A stretch of DNA of 64,000 bases, taken from assembly GCA_030653175.1 (NCBI GenBank), contig JAURZV010000031.1, forward strand, positions 62,001 through 126,000, read 5' to 3'. Within the stretch, counting starts at the first letter, position 1, and every line of letters begins with the position of its first letter. Source of the DNA: Methylobacter sp. (GTDB lineage Bacteria > Pseudomonadota > Gammaproteobacteria > Methylococcales > Methylomonadaceae). The position numbers and the translations under genes were made by a program. Positions 21,110 through 29,989 of the stretch are shown here, one piece after another. The notes beneath the pieces are model-generated. The model searched no databases. It was not told where the DNA came from and worked only from the letters and a program-made list of their open reading frames with translations.

Positions 21110-21943
21110 ATGAAGCAATATTTAGAACTATTCGATAAAATCCTGACTGAAGGTCATCAAAAAGGCGACAGGACCGGCAGCGGCACCCTGTCCATTTTCG
21201 GTCATCAGATGCGGTTTCCGCTGGAAGAAGGCTTTCCTTTGGTCACCACCAAAAAAATTCATTTAAAATCAATAATATATGAATTACTTTGGTTTTTAAA
21301 AGGCGAGACTAACTTAAGCTTTTTGCATCAGCACAATGTCAATATCTGGAATGAATGGGCGGATCAAAACGGCGAGTTAGGCCCCGTGTACGGCCATCAA
21401 TGGCGCTCATGGCCGACGCCCGACGGTCGGCATATCGACCAGATTCAGCAAGTTATCGAACAACTTAAAAAAACACCCAACAGCCGGCGGATTATAGTTT
21501 CCGCCTGGAATGTGGCGGATCTGCCGGATGAAAGTATTAGTCCCCAGCAGAATGTGGCGCAAGGCAAAATGGCTCTGGCGCCTTGTCATGCCTTTTTTCA
21601 GTTTTATGTAGCCGACGGCAAGCTGTCTTGCCAGCTCTATCAGCGCAGCTGCGACACGTTTTTGGGTTTACCGTTCAATATAGCCAGTTATGCCTTATTG
21701 ACGCACATGGTTGCCCAGCAGTGCGATTTGGAAATAGGCGATTTTATCTGGACCGGCGGCGACGTGCATCTTTACCTGAATCATCAGCAGCAGGCTAACT
21801 TGCAGCTAACCCGCAAGCCTTTCAGGCTGCCGACCTTAAAAATAAAGCGCAGGCCGGAATCGATATTCGATTATCAATATGAAGATTTTGAAGTCATCGG
21901 TTATCAGGCTCATGAACATATCAAGGCGCCGATTTCTGTTTAA
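21110..21943 (+). CDS. thyA: Thymidylate synthase
   Basis: ThyA converts dUMP and methylene-tetrahydrofolate to dTMP and dihydrofolate. The 277-residue protein has all core motifs: [40 protein letters not shown], the catalytic cysteine in [10 protein letters not shown], and [20 protein letters not shown]. The insert [12 protein letters not shown] before the catalytic cysteine occurs in many gammaproteobacterial ThyA and explains the slightly longer length. folA, which recycles the dihydrofolate, lies 2 kb downstream. Confidence 0.97.
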   Translation: MKQYLELFDKILTEGHQKGDRTGSGTLSIFGHQMRFPLEEGFPLVTTKKIHLKSIIYELLWFLKGETNLSFLHQHNVNIWNEWADQNGELGPVYGHQWRSWPTPDGRHIDQIQQVIEQLKKTPNSRRIIVSAWNVADLPDESISPQQNVAQGKMALAPCHAFFQFYVADGKLSCQLYQRSCDTFLGLPFNIASYALLTHMVAQQCDLEIGDFIWTGGDVHLYLNHQQQANLQLTRKPFRLPTLKIKRRPESIFDYQYEDFEVIGYQAHEHIKAPISV

Positions 21944-22023
21944 AGATTTAGGGCGCCGGTCGGTCGCCCGGTATCAAGACAGGAACAGGCACTTCCCATT
22001 TTTAAGCAAACGAATCATTACTC

Positions 22024-22638
22024 ATGAATATACAATACAAATCGCACCCCTGGCATGGCATTAGTCCGGGCAACCATACACCGGACATCGTTACGGCCTT
22101 CATCGAAATTGTCCCGTCGGATACCGTTAAATATGAAGTCGACAAAGAAACCGGGTACCTTAAAATCGATCGGCCGCAAAAGTTTTCCAATACGGTTCCG
22201 ACGCTTTACGGTTTTATTCCGCAAACCTATTGTGCGGATAGGGTTGCCGAATATGCCGCATTAAAATCCGGAAAATCGGTTGCCAAGGGCGATGGAGACC
22301 CGCTGGATATTTGCGTTTTGAGTGAGCGCAGTGTGACGCATGGCGATATTCTTTTACAGGCGATCCCCATCGGCGGTTTTCGTTTGCTGGACGGTGGCGA
22401 AGCCGACGACAAGATTATAGCGGTAATGAAAGGCGACGAGTTTTACCGGCAATGGAACGACGTATCAGACTGCCCAGAGTCTTATATCAACCGCCTGAAA
22501 CATTATTTCCTGACCTACAAACAGTTGCCGAGCGAAAAGAGCTCCTGCGAAATAACCAATGTTTATGGGCGGGAAGAAGCGCATGAAGTGATCAGGCGAG
22601 CCATGGACGATTATCAAAATCATTTTATCGCTGAATAA
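22024..22638 (+). CDS. ppa: Inorganic pyrophosphatase (family I)
   Basis: This enzyme hydrolyses pyrophosphate to phosphate and drives biosynthetic reactions. The 204-residue protein has the metal-binding signature DGDPLDICVL, the upstream strand VKYEVDKETGYLKIDR, the GFIPQT segment and LKHYFLTYKQL. It is longer than E. coli Ppa (175) and resembles the group with a modified N-terminus (HPWHGISPGNHTPD). It stands alone between thyA and a convergent asparaginase gene. Confidence 0.93.
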   Translation: MNIQYKSHPWHGISPGNHTPDIVTAFIEIVPSDTVKYEVDKETGYLKIDRPQKFSNTVPTLYGFIPQTYCADRVAEYAALKSGKSVAKGDGDPLDICVLSERSVTHGDILLQAIPIGGFRLLDGGEADDKIIAVMKGDEFYRQWNDVSDCPESYINRLKHYFLTYKQLPSEKSSCEITNVYGREEAHEVIRRAMDDYQNHFIAE

Positions 22639-22667
22639 GCTTTATTGCCGGTTCCAACGCGACAATG

Positions 22668-22771
22668 GGGCACTGCTATTAAGTTAAGGATTTAAGAGAT
22701 GGCTGTGGGCGCGAATTTATTCGCGCTTTTTAATTTTGTGTTGCGCGAATAAGTTCGCGCCCACAGCCATC
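22668..22771. repeat. Long inverted repeat of the GCGCGAATTTATTCGCGC family
   Basis: The core at 22698-22771 has arms GATGGCTGTGGGCGCGAA and its complement ending 22771, around an A+T-rich centre. In front of it, CACTGCTATTAAGTTAAG (22670-22687) is the inverted form of CTTAACTTAATGGCAGTG found beside the related repeats at 31.7 and 52.9 kb. It lies between convergent ppa and the asparaginase gene. Confidence 0.8.
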
Positions 22772-22836
22772 AGCCATTGCTATTTTTAGGGTAGCCCAAC
22801 GGATTGCTCTATTATTCGCCGTCTGCACAGGTGTGG

Positions 22837-23853
22837 TTAAAGGTGTTCTCCGGCAATATCTGCACCCATAAAATCCATTATTTCCTGCTGATCGCCAAAA
22901 TTTCCATAAGCCAGCAGCAGTTTTACATAAGCGGCTTCAATCGACATATTCCAGATTGTTTTGGCGCCTTGTTCGATTAAGGTTTGGGTGCTTTGGTAGG
23001 CATCGGCTGATTTAATCGCCGGAGCCAGATAAACGGTGATGTCTTGTTTTTCGCAGCGTTTCATAAATTCAACCAACGAATAGTTTTCACCCCATTGCAA
23101 TGATGTACACGCGGTGCCGGAGTGATATAAGTCATGCAAAACGGCATCGACATTGTTCAGGTTAAACCGGGTGTAATCCAGTCCTGGATAGGGCTTTACC
23201 ATTAAGATGCGGTCGGAAAAATCGGCTTTTAACGGGATACACCGGGCCGGCGTTTGTTGTGTCGGGGGATTCAGTAATGAAAACTGCCGGTTTTCAAATT
23301 GCAGGTAACTCTTGCCCTGAACGCTGAAAAAATCGCCGCTTAACTGTAAAGAACAGGTCAGGCGGGTGCCTTGATGCAGTTGGGTGGTTTGCCGGTGGTT
23401 TCGATAGGGTACAAAAAACCCGGCCTGATTAAGTTGCAGGATAAACTCAACGGCGCAGATAAAGTTTTCCAGCCCGTTGGCTTTAGGGTTATCCAGCGGA
23501 TAATCGCTGGAAACCAGCAGCATCGGAATCTTGGCGGCATGAAAATAAAAGCTCAACGCGCAAGCTGTATAAGCCAGGGTATCGGTGCCATGGGTAATGA
23601 TGATACCGTCATATTGAGCGGGTCGGGCGGCTTCTATGGCTGCAATGAGGGTTTTCCAGGCGCCGGGCGCAAGGTTCTCGCTTAATATCTGTAGGGGTTG
23701 CAGGGTATCGAAATGGATTTGCCGGTGACTTTCGTAATGCTGTTGAAACAGCCGGATCAATTTGAACGATGTGGTATCGGAGGTATTGATGGTGCCGTCA
23801 GTTGCAATAGAGCCGATAGTTCCGCCGGTAAATACAACCAGTATATTTTTCAT
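22837..23853 (-). CDS. Asparaginase/glutaminase family amidohydrolase
   Basis: The 338-residue protein belongs to the bacterial L-asparaginase family, which hydrolyses asparagine to aspartate and ammonia. The first catalytic threonine lies in FTGGTIGS (about residues 8-15) and the second in ITHGTDTLAYTA (near 90). There is no signal peptide, so it is probably cytoplasmic and closer to AnsA (type I) than to periplasmic AnsB. Start ATG at 23853. It is divergent from folA with a 49-bp gap. Confidence 0.87.
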   Translation of the reverse strand: MKNILVVFTGGTIGSIATDGTINTSDTTSFKLIRLFQQHYESHRQIHFDTLQPLQILSENLAPGAWKTLIAAIEAARPAQYDGIIITHGTDTLAYTACALSFYFHAAKIPMLLVSSDYPLDNPKANGLENFICAVEFILQLNQAGFFVPYRNHRQTTQLHQGTRLTCSLQLSGDFFSVQGKSYLQFENRQFSLLNPPTQQTPARCIPLKADFSDRILMVKPYPGLDYTRFNLNNVDAVLHDLYHSGTACTSLQWGENYSLVEFMKRCEKQDITVYLAPAIKSADAYQSTQTLIEQGAKTIWNMSIEAAYVKLLLAYGNFGDQQEIMDFMGADIAGEHL

Positions 23854-23902
23854 AGTATGATGCTTGGGTAAAATTTATTTATTCAAAGAATACTGCATTA
23901 AA

Positions 23903-24394
23903 ATGAAAATATCACTTATCGTCGCGATGGCGAGCAACCGGGCCATCGGTCTGAATAATCAAATGCCCTGGCATTTATCTGCCGACCTCAAAAAATTTAA
24001 AAAAATAACCATGGGCGCGCCTATTTTGATGGGCCGCAAAACCTACGAGTCGATAGGCAGGCCGTTGCCGGGGCGCACCAATATCATTATCAGCAGAAAC
24101 CCGCTGTACCACCAACCGGGCTGTCTGGTTTTTAACGATATTGAAAAGGCGCTGGAGAGTTGCCGCGATGCTGAAGAAATTTTTGTTATCGGCGGTTCGG
24201 ATTTTTATAAGACTATGCTGCCTGTTGCCGATACGCTCTACCTGACGCAAATACATCAGGAATTCCCCGGGGATACATTTTTTCCCGAGATTGATGCAGA
24301 TCAGTGGACTGAGGTGGAGCGGGAAGATATCCAGGACGATCCTGATGCAGCGTTCAGCTACAGTTTTTTGAAGCTGAAAAGACGAAAACATTAG
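23903..24394 (+). CDS. folA: Dihydrofolate reductase
   Basis: FolA reduces dihydrofolate to tetrahydrofolate with NADPH. The 163-residue protein has ISLIVAMASNRAIGLNNQMPWHLSADLKKFK at the N-terminus, including the Pro-Trp of the active-site region, then MGRKTYESIGRPLPGRTNIIIS and the FVIGGSDFY motif. ATG 23903 gives the standard start. It converges on apaH, the same arrangement as in E. coli. Its TAG stop touches a strong hairpin. Confidence 0.97.
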   Translation: MKISLIVAMASNRAIGLNNQMPWHLSADLKKFKKITMGAPILMGRKTYESIGRPLPGRTNIIISRNPLYHQPGCLVFNDIEKALESCRDAEEIFVIGGSDFYKTMLPVADTLYLTQIHQEFPGDTFFPEIDADQWTEVEREDIQDDPDAAFSYSFLKLKRRKH

Positions 24395-24450
24395 GAGTCC
24401 AAAGCTTGCTTTGGATGTTTCGTGATTATCCAAAGCAAGCTTTGGACTCC
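24394..24450. terminator. 23-bp perfect hairpin between convergent folA and apaH
   Basis: Arms 24394-24416 and 24428-24450 are perfect complements (core CCAAAGCTTGCTTTGG) with an 11-nt loop. It sits where both transcripts end and would act on both strands; T-rich stretches follow only loosely. It may instead be a repeat that was captured as a terminator. Confidence 0.6.
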
Positions 24451-24481
24451 AGCAATATCTTACGACTGATTTTTTTTTAGT

Positions 24482-25327
24482 TTAACCAGCCACAGCCAGA
24501 TTATTTTTGCGGGGTTTTTTAGCCTCGGGACAATCAATGCTGAAACGCTGCACCATTTCACCCAGCCTTAATGCGGTGAGTTGGCCGCCCCAAAGACAGC
24601 CGGTATCAATGGCGTAACAGTTAGGTCCCTCATAATATCCCAAGGTGGACCAGTGACCGAAGATAATGCGCATGTCGGCGTTTTTACGTTTAGGCACTGC
24701 AAACCACGGAACAAGGCTTTTGGGTTGGGAGCCCATAGGCCCGCTATTAACAAAATCCAGTCGGCCGTTAACATCGCAATAACGCATTCTGGTAAAGCAA
24801 TTGATGATGAAACGTAACTTTTCGACACCTTTCAAATTGGATGACCAGACATTGGGCTTGTTGCCGTACATTTGTTTTAAAAACGCCTGATAATCAGAAC
24901 CTTGTAAGGCCTGTTCCGCCAGCAAGGCCATTTTTTGGGTTCTTTTAAAATCCCATTGGGGCGGAAGACCGGCATGGACCAGGCAGAAAGCATCGTTAAA
25001 ATGAAACAGCGGCCGATGTCTTAGCCAATCGATTAACTCGTCCCTATCCGGCGCCTCAAGCACCGGCAGCAGCGAGTCCTTTTTATTGGCTATTTTGGAC
25101 GCGCAGGATGCGGCCAACAAATGTAAATCATGGTTGCCCAGTACCGTGATTGCAGAATCCCCCAGTGATTTGACAAAACGGAGGGTTTCCAAAGACTTGG
25201 GGCCGCGATTGACCAGATCGCCGGCAAACCACAGTTGATCGGTATGTTCATTAAAAGAGATAGTGTCGAGGAGTCTTAATAATTCATCAAAACAGCCCTG
25301 AATATCACCGATAGCATAAATAGACAT
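24482..25327 (-). CDS. apaH: Bis(5'-nucleosyl)-tetraphosphatase, symmetrical
   Basis: ApaH hydrolyses Ap4A to two ADP and can remove Np4 caps from RNA. The 281-residue protein has the metallophosphatase motifs in order: GDIQGCFDE, GDLVNRGP, GNHD, and later GHWSTLGYYEG, with CYAIDTGCLWGG near the C-terminus. It lies 2 bp downstream of apaG, as in E. coli. Confidence 0.96.
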   Translation of the reverse strand: MSIYAIGDIQGCFDELLRLLDTISFNEHTDQLWFAGDLVNRGPKSLETLRFVKSLGDSAITVLGNHDLHLLAASCASKIANKKDSLLPVLEAPDRDELIDWLRHRPLFHFNDAFCLVHAGLPPQWDFKRTQKMALLAEQALQGSDYQAFLKQMYGNKPNVWSSNLKGVEKLRFIINCFTRMRYCDVNGRLDFVNSGPMGSQPKSLVPWFAVPKRKNADMRIIFGHWSTLGYYEGPNCYAIDTGCLWGGQLTALRLGEMVQRFSIDCPEAKKPRKNNLAVAG

Positions 25328-25329
25328 TT

Positions 25330-25707
25330 TTAATGCAGGGTTCTTGGGATGGATAAGGTAAATCTGGGGACGTCTGCGCGGAAATTATCGCCATCATCCG
25401 AATGCATAGTATAGTCGCCCTGCATGGTGCCGACGGGTGTCGCTATCATTGCACCGCTGGTGTAACGGAAAGACTCGCCGGGTTTAAGATAAGGATGTTC
25501 GCCTATGACCCCATCGCCCCTGACTTCCTGGATCTTGCCATTGGAATCGGTAATCAGCCAATGACGCTGAAGCAGCTTTGCCGGTATTTCGCCGACGTTG
25601 GTGATAGTAATGGTGTAGGCGAAGACATAGCGATCCTCATCGGGAGAGGATTGCGCTTCTATGAAATGAGGCATGGCTTCAACTATTATTTTGTTTTTTT
25701 CGTTCAT
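25330..25707 (-). CDS. apaG: ApaG protein
   Basis: ApaG is a small beta-sandwich protein conserved upstream of apaH; its biochemical role is not firmly known, although it has been linked to Co2+/Mg2+ phenotypes and pyrophosphate binding. The 125-residue product shows the family segments RYVFAYTITITNVGE, LLQRHWLITDSNGKIQEVRGDGVIG and PVGTMQGDYTM. It is the first gene of the apaG-apaH pair. Confidence 0.95.
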   Translation of the reverse strand: MNEKNKIIVEAMPHFIEAQSSPDEDRYVFAYTITITNVGEIPAKLLQRHWLITDSNGKIQEVRGDGVIGEHPYLKPGESFRYTSGAMIATPVGTMQGDYTMHSDDGDNFRADVPRFTLSIPRTLH

Positions 25708-25765
25708 TATTAGATCATATAGGTTATGTGTTGATTATTTCATCGTAACTTTTCATTAAACGCAA

Positions 25766-25777
25766 GTAACTATTCAG
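25766..25777. repeat. Solo GTAACTATTCAG motif
   Basis: This 12-bp motif is identical to the terminal repeats of the elements at 26321-26521 and 31633-31799. It ends one base before the ankyrin gene ATG, so part of that gene's leader derives from the repeat family. Confidence 0.6.
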
Positions 25778-25778
25778 T

Positions 25779-26318
25779 ATGAAATACAAAGACTGCTTTT
25801 TAATCCTGTTGTTGGCCTTGTCCCAAGCGACTCATGCAGAAGATGCCAAAGATTTATTTGCGGCGGCAATGGTGGGCAAGCTTGAAAGAACAGAGGCTTT
25901 GCTGGCGCAAGGGATTGACGTTAACGGTAAAACAGCCGGCGGTCGCACGGCTTTGATGGCCGCGAGTTTCAACGGCAATGTAAAGATTGTTAAAGCTTTG
26001 TTGGCGTACGGAGCCGATGTCGGTCTTGCCGATAATTCAGGGGCGACCGCGTTAATGGATGCACTGGTTTTCGGCAATGAAGACATCATAAATTTACTGA
26101 TTGCAGCCGGGGCCGATGTCAATGCGCTGGATAAACAAAATGTGACTGTCATGGGCAGAGCCAAAAAAACCGACCACGAAAAAGCCATTAAAATTCTGAA
26201 AAAAGCCGGGGCAAAAGAAGAGGGGGAAGTGCCGATAGAAGAAGCGGCAGCAGCCAAAGAAGGCGCAGGCGGAAAACCGGCAGAAAAGCCCGGCACCAAA
26301 CCACCCGTCAAAAAATAA
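25779..26318 (+). CDS. Exported ankyrin-repeat protein
   Basis: The 179-residue protein has a signal peptide (MKYKDCFLILLLALSQATHAED, cleavage likely after THA). About three ankyrin repeats follow (TEALLAQGIDVNGKTAGGRTALMAAS, KALLAYGADVGLADNSGATALMDAL, INLLIAAGADVNALDKQN). The tail is rich in Ala, Lys and Pro. Ankyrin repeats mediate protein binding; the partner is unknown. It probably acts in the periplasm. The gene is bracketed by GTAACTATTCAG repeats. Confidence 0.85.
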   Translation: MKYKDCFLILLLALSQATHAEDAKDLFAAAMVGKLERTEALLAQGIDVNGKTAGGRTALMAASFNGNVKIVKALLAYGADVGLADNSGATALMDALVFGNEDIINLLIAAGADVNALDKQNVTVMGRAKKTDHEKAIKILKKAGAKEEGEVPIEEAAAAKEGAGGKPAEKPGTKPPVKK

Positions 26319-26320
26319 CT

Positions 26321-26521
26321 GTAACTATTCAGCGCGAAGCGTAAAAGCCCTCTCCAGTGGGAGAGGGTTGGGTGAGGGGAATCTAAAAGCAAGGCAAAAT
26401 GCTTTTTTGATCCCCTCATCCTAACCTTCTCGGCAATTGCTCCTGCATTGCTCTACTACCTACATCCATCCATGTAGGCATCCCTGAGGAAGAAGCAACT
26501 GTTCGTCACGCTGAATAGTAC
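26321..26521. repeat. MITE-like element with GTAACTATTCAGCG termini
   Basis: The left end GTAACTATTCAGCG (26321-26334) and right end CGCTGAATAGTAC (26509-26521) are inverted, with one missing base on the right. The interior holds a hairpin CCCTCTCC...GGAGAGGG, the CGGCAATTGCTCCTGCATTG motif that recurs at 37.5 and 51.9 kb, and a CTACATCCATCCATGTAG dyad. No coding region is visible, so it is non-autonomous. Confidence 0.7.
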
Positions 26522-26546
26522 AAATAACTCAACTAAGGACAAAAAA

Positions 26547-27902
26547 TTGCATATTCACATCTTAGGCATTTGCGGAACGTTTATGGGCGGGCTTGCCGTG
26601 ATTGCCCGGCAACTGGGTCATCAGGTCAGCGGTTCCGATCAAAACGTTTATCCGCCGATGAGCACACAGCTTGAACAGCAAGGCATCGTGTTGATGGAAG
26701 GCTATCGGGCCGAGAACCTGGATAGCAAACCCGATCTGGTGATTATCGGCAATGCCTTGTCGCGCGGCAATCCTGAAGTCGAAGCGGTGCTTAACAGGGG
26801 ACTGAGATACGTATCCGGCCCTCAATGGCTGGCAGAGCATGTGTTGCAGGACAAATGGGTGCTGGGCGTTGCCGGAACCCACGGCAAAACCACCACAACC
26901 AGCATGTTGAGCTGGATACTTGAGCATCAGGGGTTTAATCCGGGGTTTTTAATCGGCGGTATCCCGCTAAATTTCGGTATTTCGGCGCGGCTGGGCGAAT
27001 CGGATTTTTTTGTGATTGAAGCCGATGAATACGATTCTGCGTTTTTCGACAAGCGGTCAAAGTTTGTCCACTACCGTCCCCGCACCGCCATCCTCAATAA
27101 CCTTGAATACGACCATGCCGATATTTTTCCCGACCTGGATGCGATCAAAAAACAGTTTCATCATCTGGTCAGGACAGTACCCGGCGAAGGCCTTATTATC
27201 AGCCCCGAATGCGACGCCAATATCAATGACGTGCTGGCGATGGGTTGCTGGACGCCGGTTGCCAAGACTTCGATAAATTCTGATGCTCAATGGAATGCCC
27301 GACTGATCAACAGCGACGGCAGCCGGTTCGACGCATTGCTGGACAACCAAGCGCAAGGCCGTGTCGAGTGGTCGTTAACCGGCGAGCATAATGTCTACAA
27401 CGCGCTGTCTGCGATAGTTGCCGCAAAACACGCCGGCATCCTGCCCAAGGATGCGATAGCAGCGCTTGGGCAGTTTAAAAACGTCAAGCGTCGTATGGAA
27501 GTGATCGCAAATATTAATGGCGTGACTATCTACGACGACTTTGCTCATCATCCGACTGCGATACAAACGACGCTGGACGGCTTGCGCAAGCAGGTGGGAC
27601 AGGAGCGCATCATTGCGATAGTCGAGCCGCGCTCGAACACCATGCGTTTGGGTGTTCATACAAAAACGCTGGCGGAATCACTGGGCCATGCCGATCTGGC
27701 CATCATCTATCAGCCGGAAGCGATGGGCTGGGACTTGGGCGAGCTGAAAAAATATGCCGGTAACATTGAAATCTGTTCATCGCTGGATGAAATCATCGCC
27801 AAGCTAAAATTCGAAGCACGCTACGGCGGGCATTTTGTATTGATGAGCAACGGCAGCTTCGGCGGCATTTATCAGCGCTTGCAGGATGAATTGAACAGCT
27901 GA
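26547..27902 (+). CDS. mpl: UDP-N-acetylmuramate:L-alanyl-gamma-D-glutamyl-meso-diaminopimelate ligase
   Basis: Mpl recycles peptidoglycan by attaching the murein tripeptide to UDP-MurNAc in the cytoplasm. The 451-residue Mur ligase has the N-terminal IHILGICGTFMGGLAVIA glycine motif, the ATP-binding GTHGKTTTTSML (about 111-122) and EADEYDSAFFDKRSKF. It also has LEYDHADIFPDL and the C-terminal DDFAHHPTAI. The start is TTG at 26547 behind an AAGGA box at 26535-26539; no ATG gives the canonical N-terminus. Confidence 0.95.
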   Translation: MHIHILGICGTFMGGLAVIARQLGHQVSGSDQNVYPPMSTQLEQQGIVLMEGYRAENLDSKPDLVIIGNALSRGNPEVEAVLNRGLRYVSGPQWLAEHVLQDKWVLGVAGTHGKTTTTSMLSWILEHQGFNPGFLIGGIPLNFGISARLGESDFFVIEADEYDSAFFDKRSKFVHYRPRTAILNNLEYDHADIFPDLDAIKKQFHHLVRTVPGEGLIISPECDANINDVLAMGCWTPVAKTSINSDAQWNARLINSDGSRFDALLDNQAQGRVEWSLTGEHNVYNALSAIVAAKHAGILPKDAIAALGQFKNVKRRMEVIANINGVTIYDDFAHHPTAIQTTLDGLRKQVGQERIIAIVEPRSNTMRLGVHTKTLAESLGHADLAIIYQPEAMGWDLGELKKYAGNIEICSSLDEIIAKLKFEARYGGHFVLMSNGSFGGIYQRLQDELNS

Positions 27903-27913
27903 TTTTAATAATG

Positions 27914-27999
27914 GAACGCAGATGACGCTGATAAATATGATTAAATAAGATTTTTTGATTTATCCGTGTTTATCATAATTATCAGCGTCATCCGCGTTC
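27914..27999. repeat. Inverted repeat (GAACGC...GATGACGCTGATAA family)
   Basis: Arms of about 20 bp, GAACGCAGATGACGCTGATAA and its near-complement ending 27999, enclose an AT-rich loop. This dispersed hairpin fills most of the 132-bp gap between mpl and trpD. It could end the mpl transcript but has no clear T-tract. Confidence 0.7.
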
Positions 28000-28034
28000 T
28001 ATTTACAATTTTCAAATACAAAACATAAATCCGA

Positions 28035-29051
28035 ATGCACATACAACAAGCCCTGCAAGCCCTGCTGAACAAACAAAACCTTAGCTCCGACGAAATGCGC
28101 GACGTGATGCGGCTTATCATGAGCGGTAAAGCCACCGACGCGCAAATCGGCGGCTTCTTGATCGCCCTGCGCTGCAAAGGCGAAACCATCGATGAAATCG
28201 CCGCCGCCGCTAAAGTAATGCGCGAACTGGCCGCCAAAGTGGAGGTAAAAGGCGACCATGTTATAGATACCTGCGGCACCGGCGGCGATGGCGCGAATAC
28301 CTTTAACATCTCCACCACCTGCGCCTTTGTCGTCGCCGCCGCCGGCGGGCAGGTCGCCAAACACGGCAACCGTTCCGTTTCGAGCAGTTGCGGCAGCGCC
28401 GATTTGCTGGAAGCCGCCGGGGTAAACCTGGATTTAACCGCCGAACAGGTCGCGCACTGCGTCAATGAAATCGGCGTCGGATTCTTATTTGCGCCCAAAC
28501 ATCACGGCGCAATGAAATATACCAGCAATGCCCGTAAAGAAATGGGCGTAAGAACCCTGTTCAATCTGTTGGGCCCGTTATCCAATCCCGCCGGAGCGCC
28601 GAACCAGCTGATCGGCGTATTTGCCAAACAGTGGGTAGAACCGTTGGCGCAGGTGTTAAAAAAACTCGGCAGCAAGCATGTGTTGGTGGTTAATGCCGAC
28701 GACGGACTCGATGAAATCAGCATTGCATCGCCATCAACCATTGCCGAGCTTAAAGACGGCGTAGTCACCTGCTATACCATTACGCCGGAACAATTCGGCT
28801 TTAAACGCGCCAGTCTGGCTGAATTGGCCGTTGAGGGTGCAGCCTCCAGCCTGGTGATGGTAAAATCGGTACTGGACAATAAAGCCGGAGCGGCCAGGGA
28901 CATCGTGGCGCTCAATGCAGGGGCCGCGATTTATGCGGCCAATATCGCCGATTCCTTAAGCGCCGGCATAGAAAAAGCCCGGCAGCTTATCGCCAGCGGC
29001 GCGGCAAAAGCTAAATTCGATGCGTTGATCGCATATTCAAAAATTTCATAA
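28035..29051 (+). CDS. trpD: Anthranilate phosphoribosyltransferase
   Basis: TrpD joins anthranilate to PRPP, the second step of tryptophan synthesis. The 338-residue protein has the PRPP-binding motif DTCGTGGDG (about 76-84), [36 protein letters not shown] and the conserved [14 protein letters not shown]. trpC follows after 13 bp, so they form an operon, separate from trpE/G, which are not in the window. Confidence 0.97.
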   Translation: MHIQQALQALLNKQNLSSDEMRDVMRLIMSGKATDAQIGGFLIALRCKGETIDEIAAAAKVMRELAAKVEVKGDHVIDTCGTGGDGANTFNISTTCAFVVAAAGGQVAKHGNRSVSSSCGSADLLEAAGVNLDLTAEQVAHCVNEIGVGFLFAPKHHGAMKYTSNARKEMGVRTLFNLLGPLSNPAGAPNQLIGVFAKQWVEPLAQVLKKLGSKHVLVVNADDGLDEISIASPSTIAELKDGVVTCYTITPEQFGFKRASLAELAVEGAASSLVMVKSVLDNKAGAARDIVALNAGAAIYAANIADSLSAGIEKARQLIASGAAKAKFDALIAYSKIS

Positions 29052-29064
29052 ACGACTAGAAACC

Positions 29065-29865
29065 ATGACTGATACGCCAGACATCTTAAAAAAAATCCTC
29101 GATAAAAAAGCCGAAGAAGTTGCCAGGCGCAGATTGGGCATGACCATCGCCAATCTGGAAGAAATTGCCGGAACCGTAGAAAGCCCGCGCGGATTTTATA
29201 ACGCCCTGCAAAGCAAGGTACTGGCAAAAAAACCGGCTATTATTGCGGAAATCAAAAAAGCCTCGCCCAGCAAAGGCGTGATCAGGGAAATTTTTCAACC
29301 CATCGCCATCGGTCAGGATTACGCCATGAATGGCGCGACTTGCCTGTCGGTATTAACCGATAAGGAGTTTTTCCAGGGTTCGGAAGTCTACCTGCAAATG
29401 GTCAGGGAACGCTGTCCGCTACCGGTGCTCCGAAAAGACTTTATGATCGACCCTTACCAAATCTATGAAGCCCGCGCCTTGGGAGCCGACTGTATATTGC
29501 TGATTGTCGCCGCATTGGAAGACAGTCAAATGCATGAGCTGTCAGACATCGCAACCAAACTGGGCATGGATGTATTGGTAGAAGTGCATAATGCGGAAGA
29601 ACTGCAAAGAGCGCTAACGCTGGATACCAAACTGATCGGCATCAACAACCGCAACCTGCGCACCTTTGAAACGTCATTGCAGACAACTTTAGATTTAAAA
29701 GCCAATATTCCGGAAGATCGCATAATTATCACAGAAAGCGGCATTCATACGCATAAAGATGTGCAGTTGATGCTGGATAATGACATCTATACCTTTCTGG
29801 TTGGCGAGGTATTTATGAGAGCGGAGAGTCCTGGGCAGAAGATGAAAGAGTTGTTTGCCTTGTAA
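29065..29865 (+). CDS. trpC: Indole-3-glycerol-phosphate synthase
   Basis: TrpC closes the indole ring in tryptophan synthesis. The 266-residue TIM barrel has the substrate-binding motifs [45 protein letters not shown] and [12 protein letters not shown], with [10 protein letters not shown] near the end. It is monofunctional, not fused to TrpF. It is downstream of trpD in the same operon. Confidence 0.97.
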   Translation: MTDTPDILKKILDKKAEEVARRRLGMTIANLEEIAGTVESPRGFYNALQSKVLAKKPAIIAEIKKASPSKGVIREIFQPIAIGQDYAMNGATCLSVLTDKEFFQGSEVYLQMVRERCPLPVLRKDFMIDPYQIYEARALGADCILLIVAALEDSQMHELSDIATKLGMDVLVEVHNAEELQRALTLDTKLIGINNRNLRTFETSLQTTLDLKANIPEDRIIITESGIHTHKDVQLMLDNDIYTFLVGEVFMRAESPGQKMKELFAL

Positions 29866-29989
29866 GACAGACTCCAGCCTTTTCCATTTTATAAATGCTT
29901 AGACAGGTTTTAATTTTGGCTTAAAATATTTAAACTCCTTTGTGAGGAAGTATGGCAAAGTTTTGTCGATTCAACTGCCCTTCAACCAT

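Noticed and set aside
21110-21943. Possible repeat insertion in thyA ([12 protein letters not shown])
   Set aside because: This segment is a known normal variant of ThyA in many gammaproteobacteria, and its DNA is not palindromic or repeated here.
25832-26419. 195-codon frame antisense to the ankyrin gene
   Set aside because: Ala/Ser-rich antisense shadow produced by the codon pattern of the ankyrin repeats.
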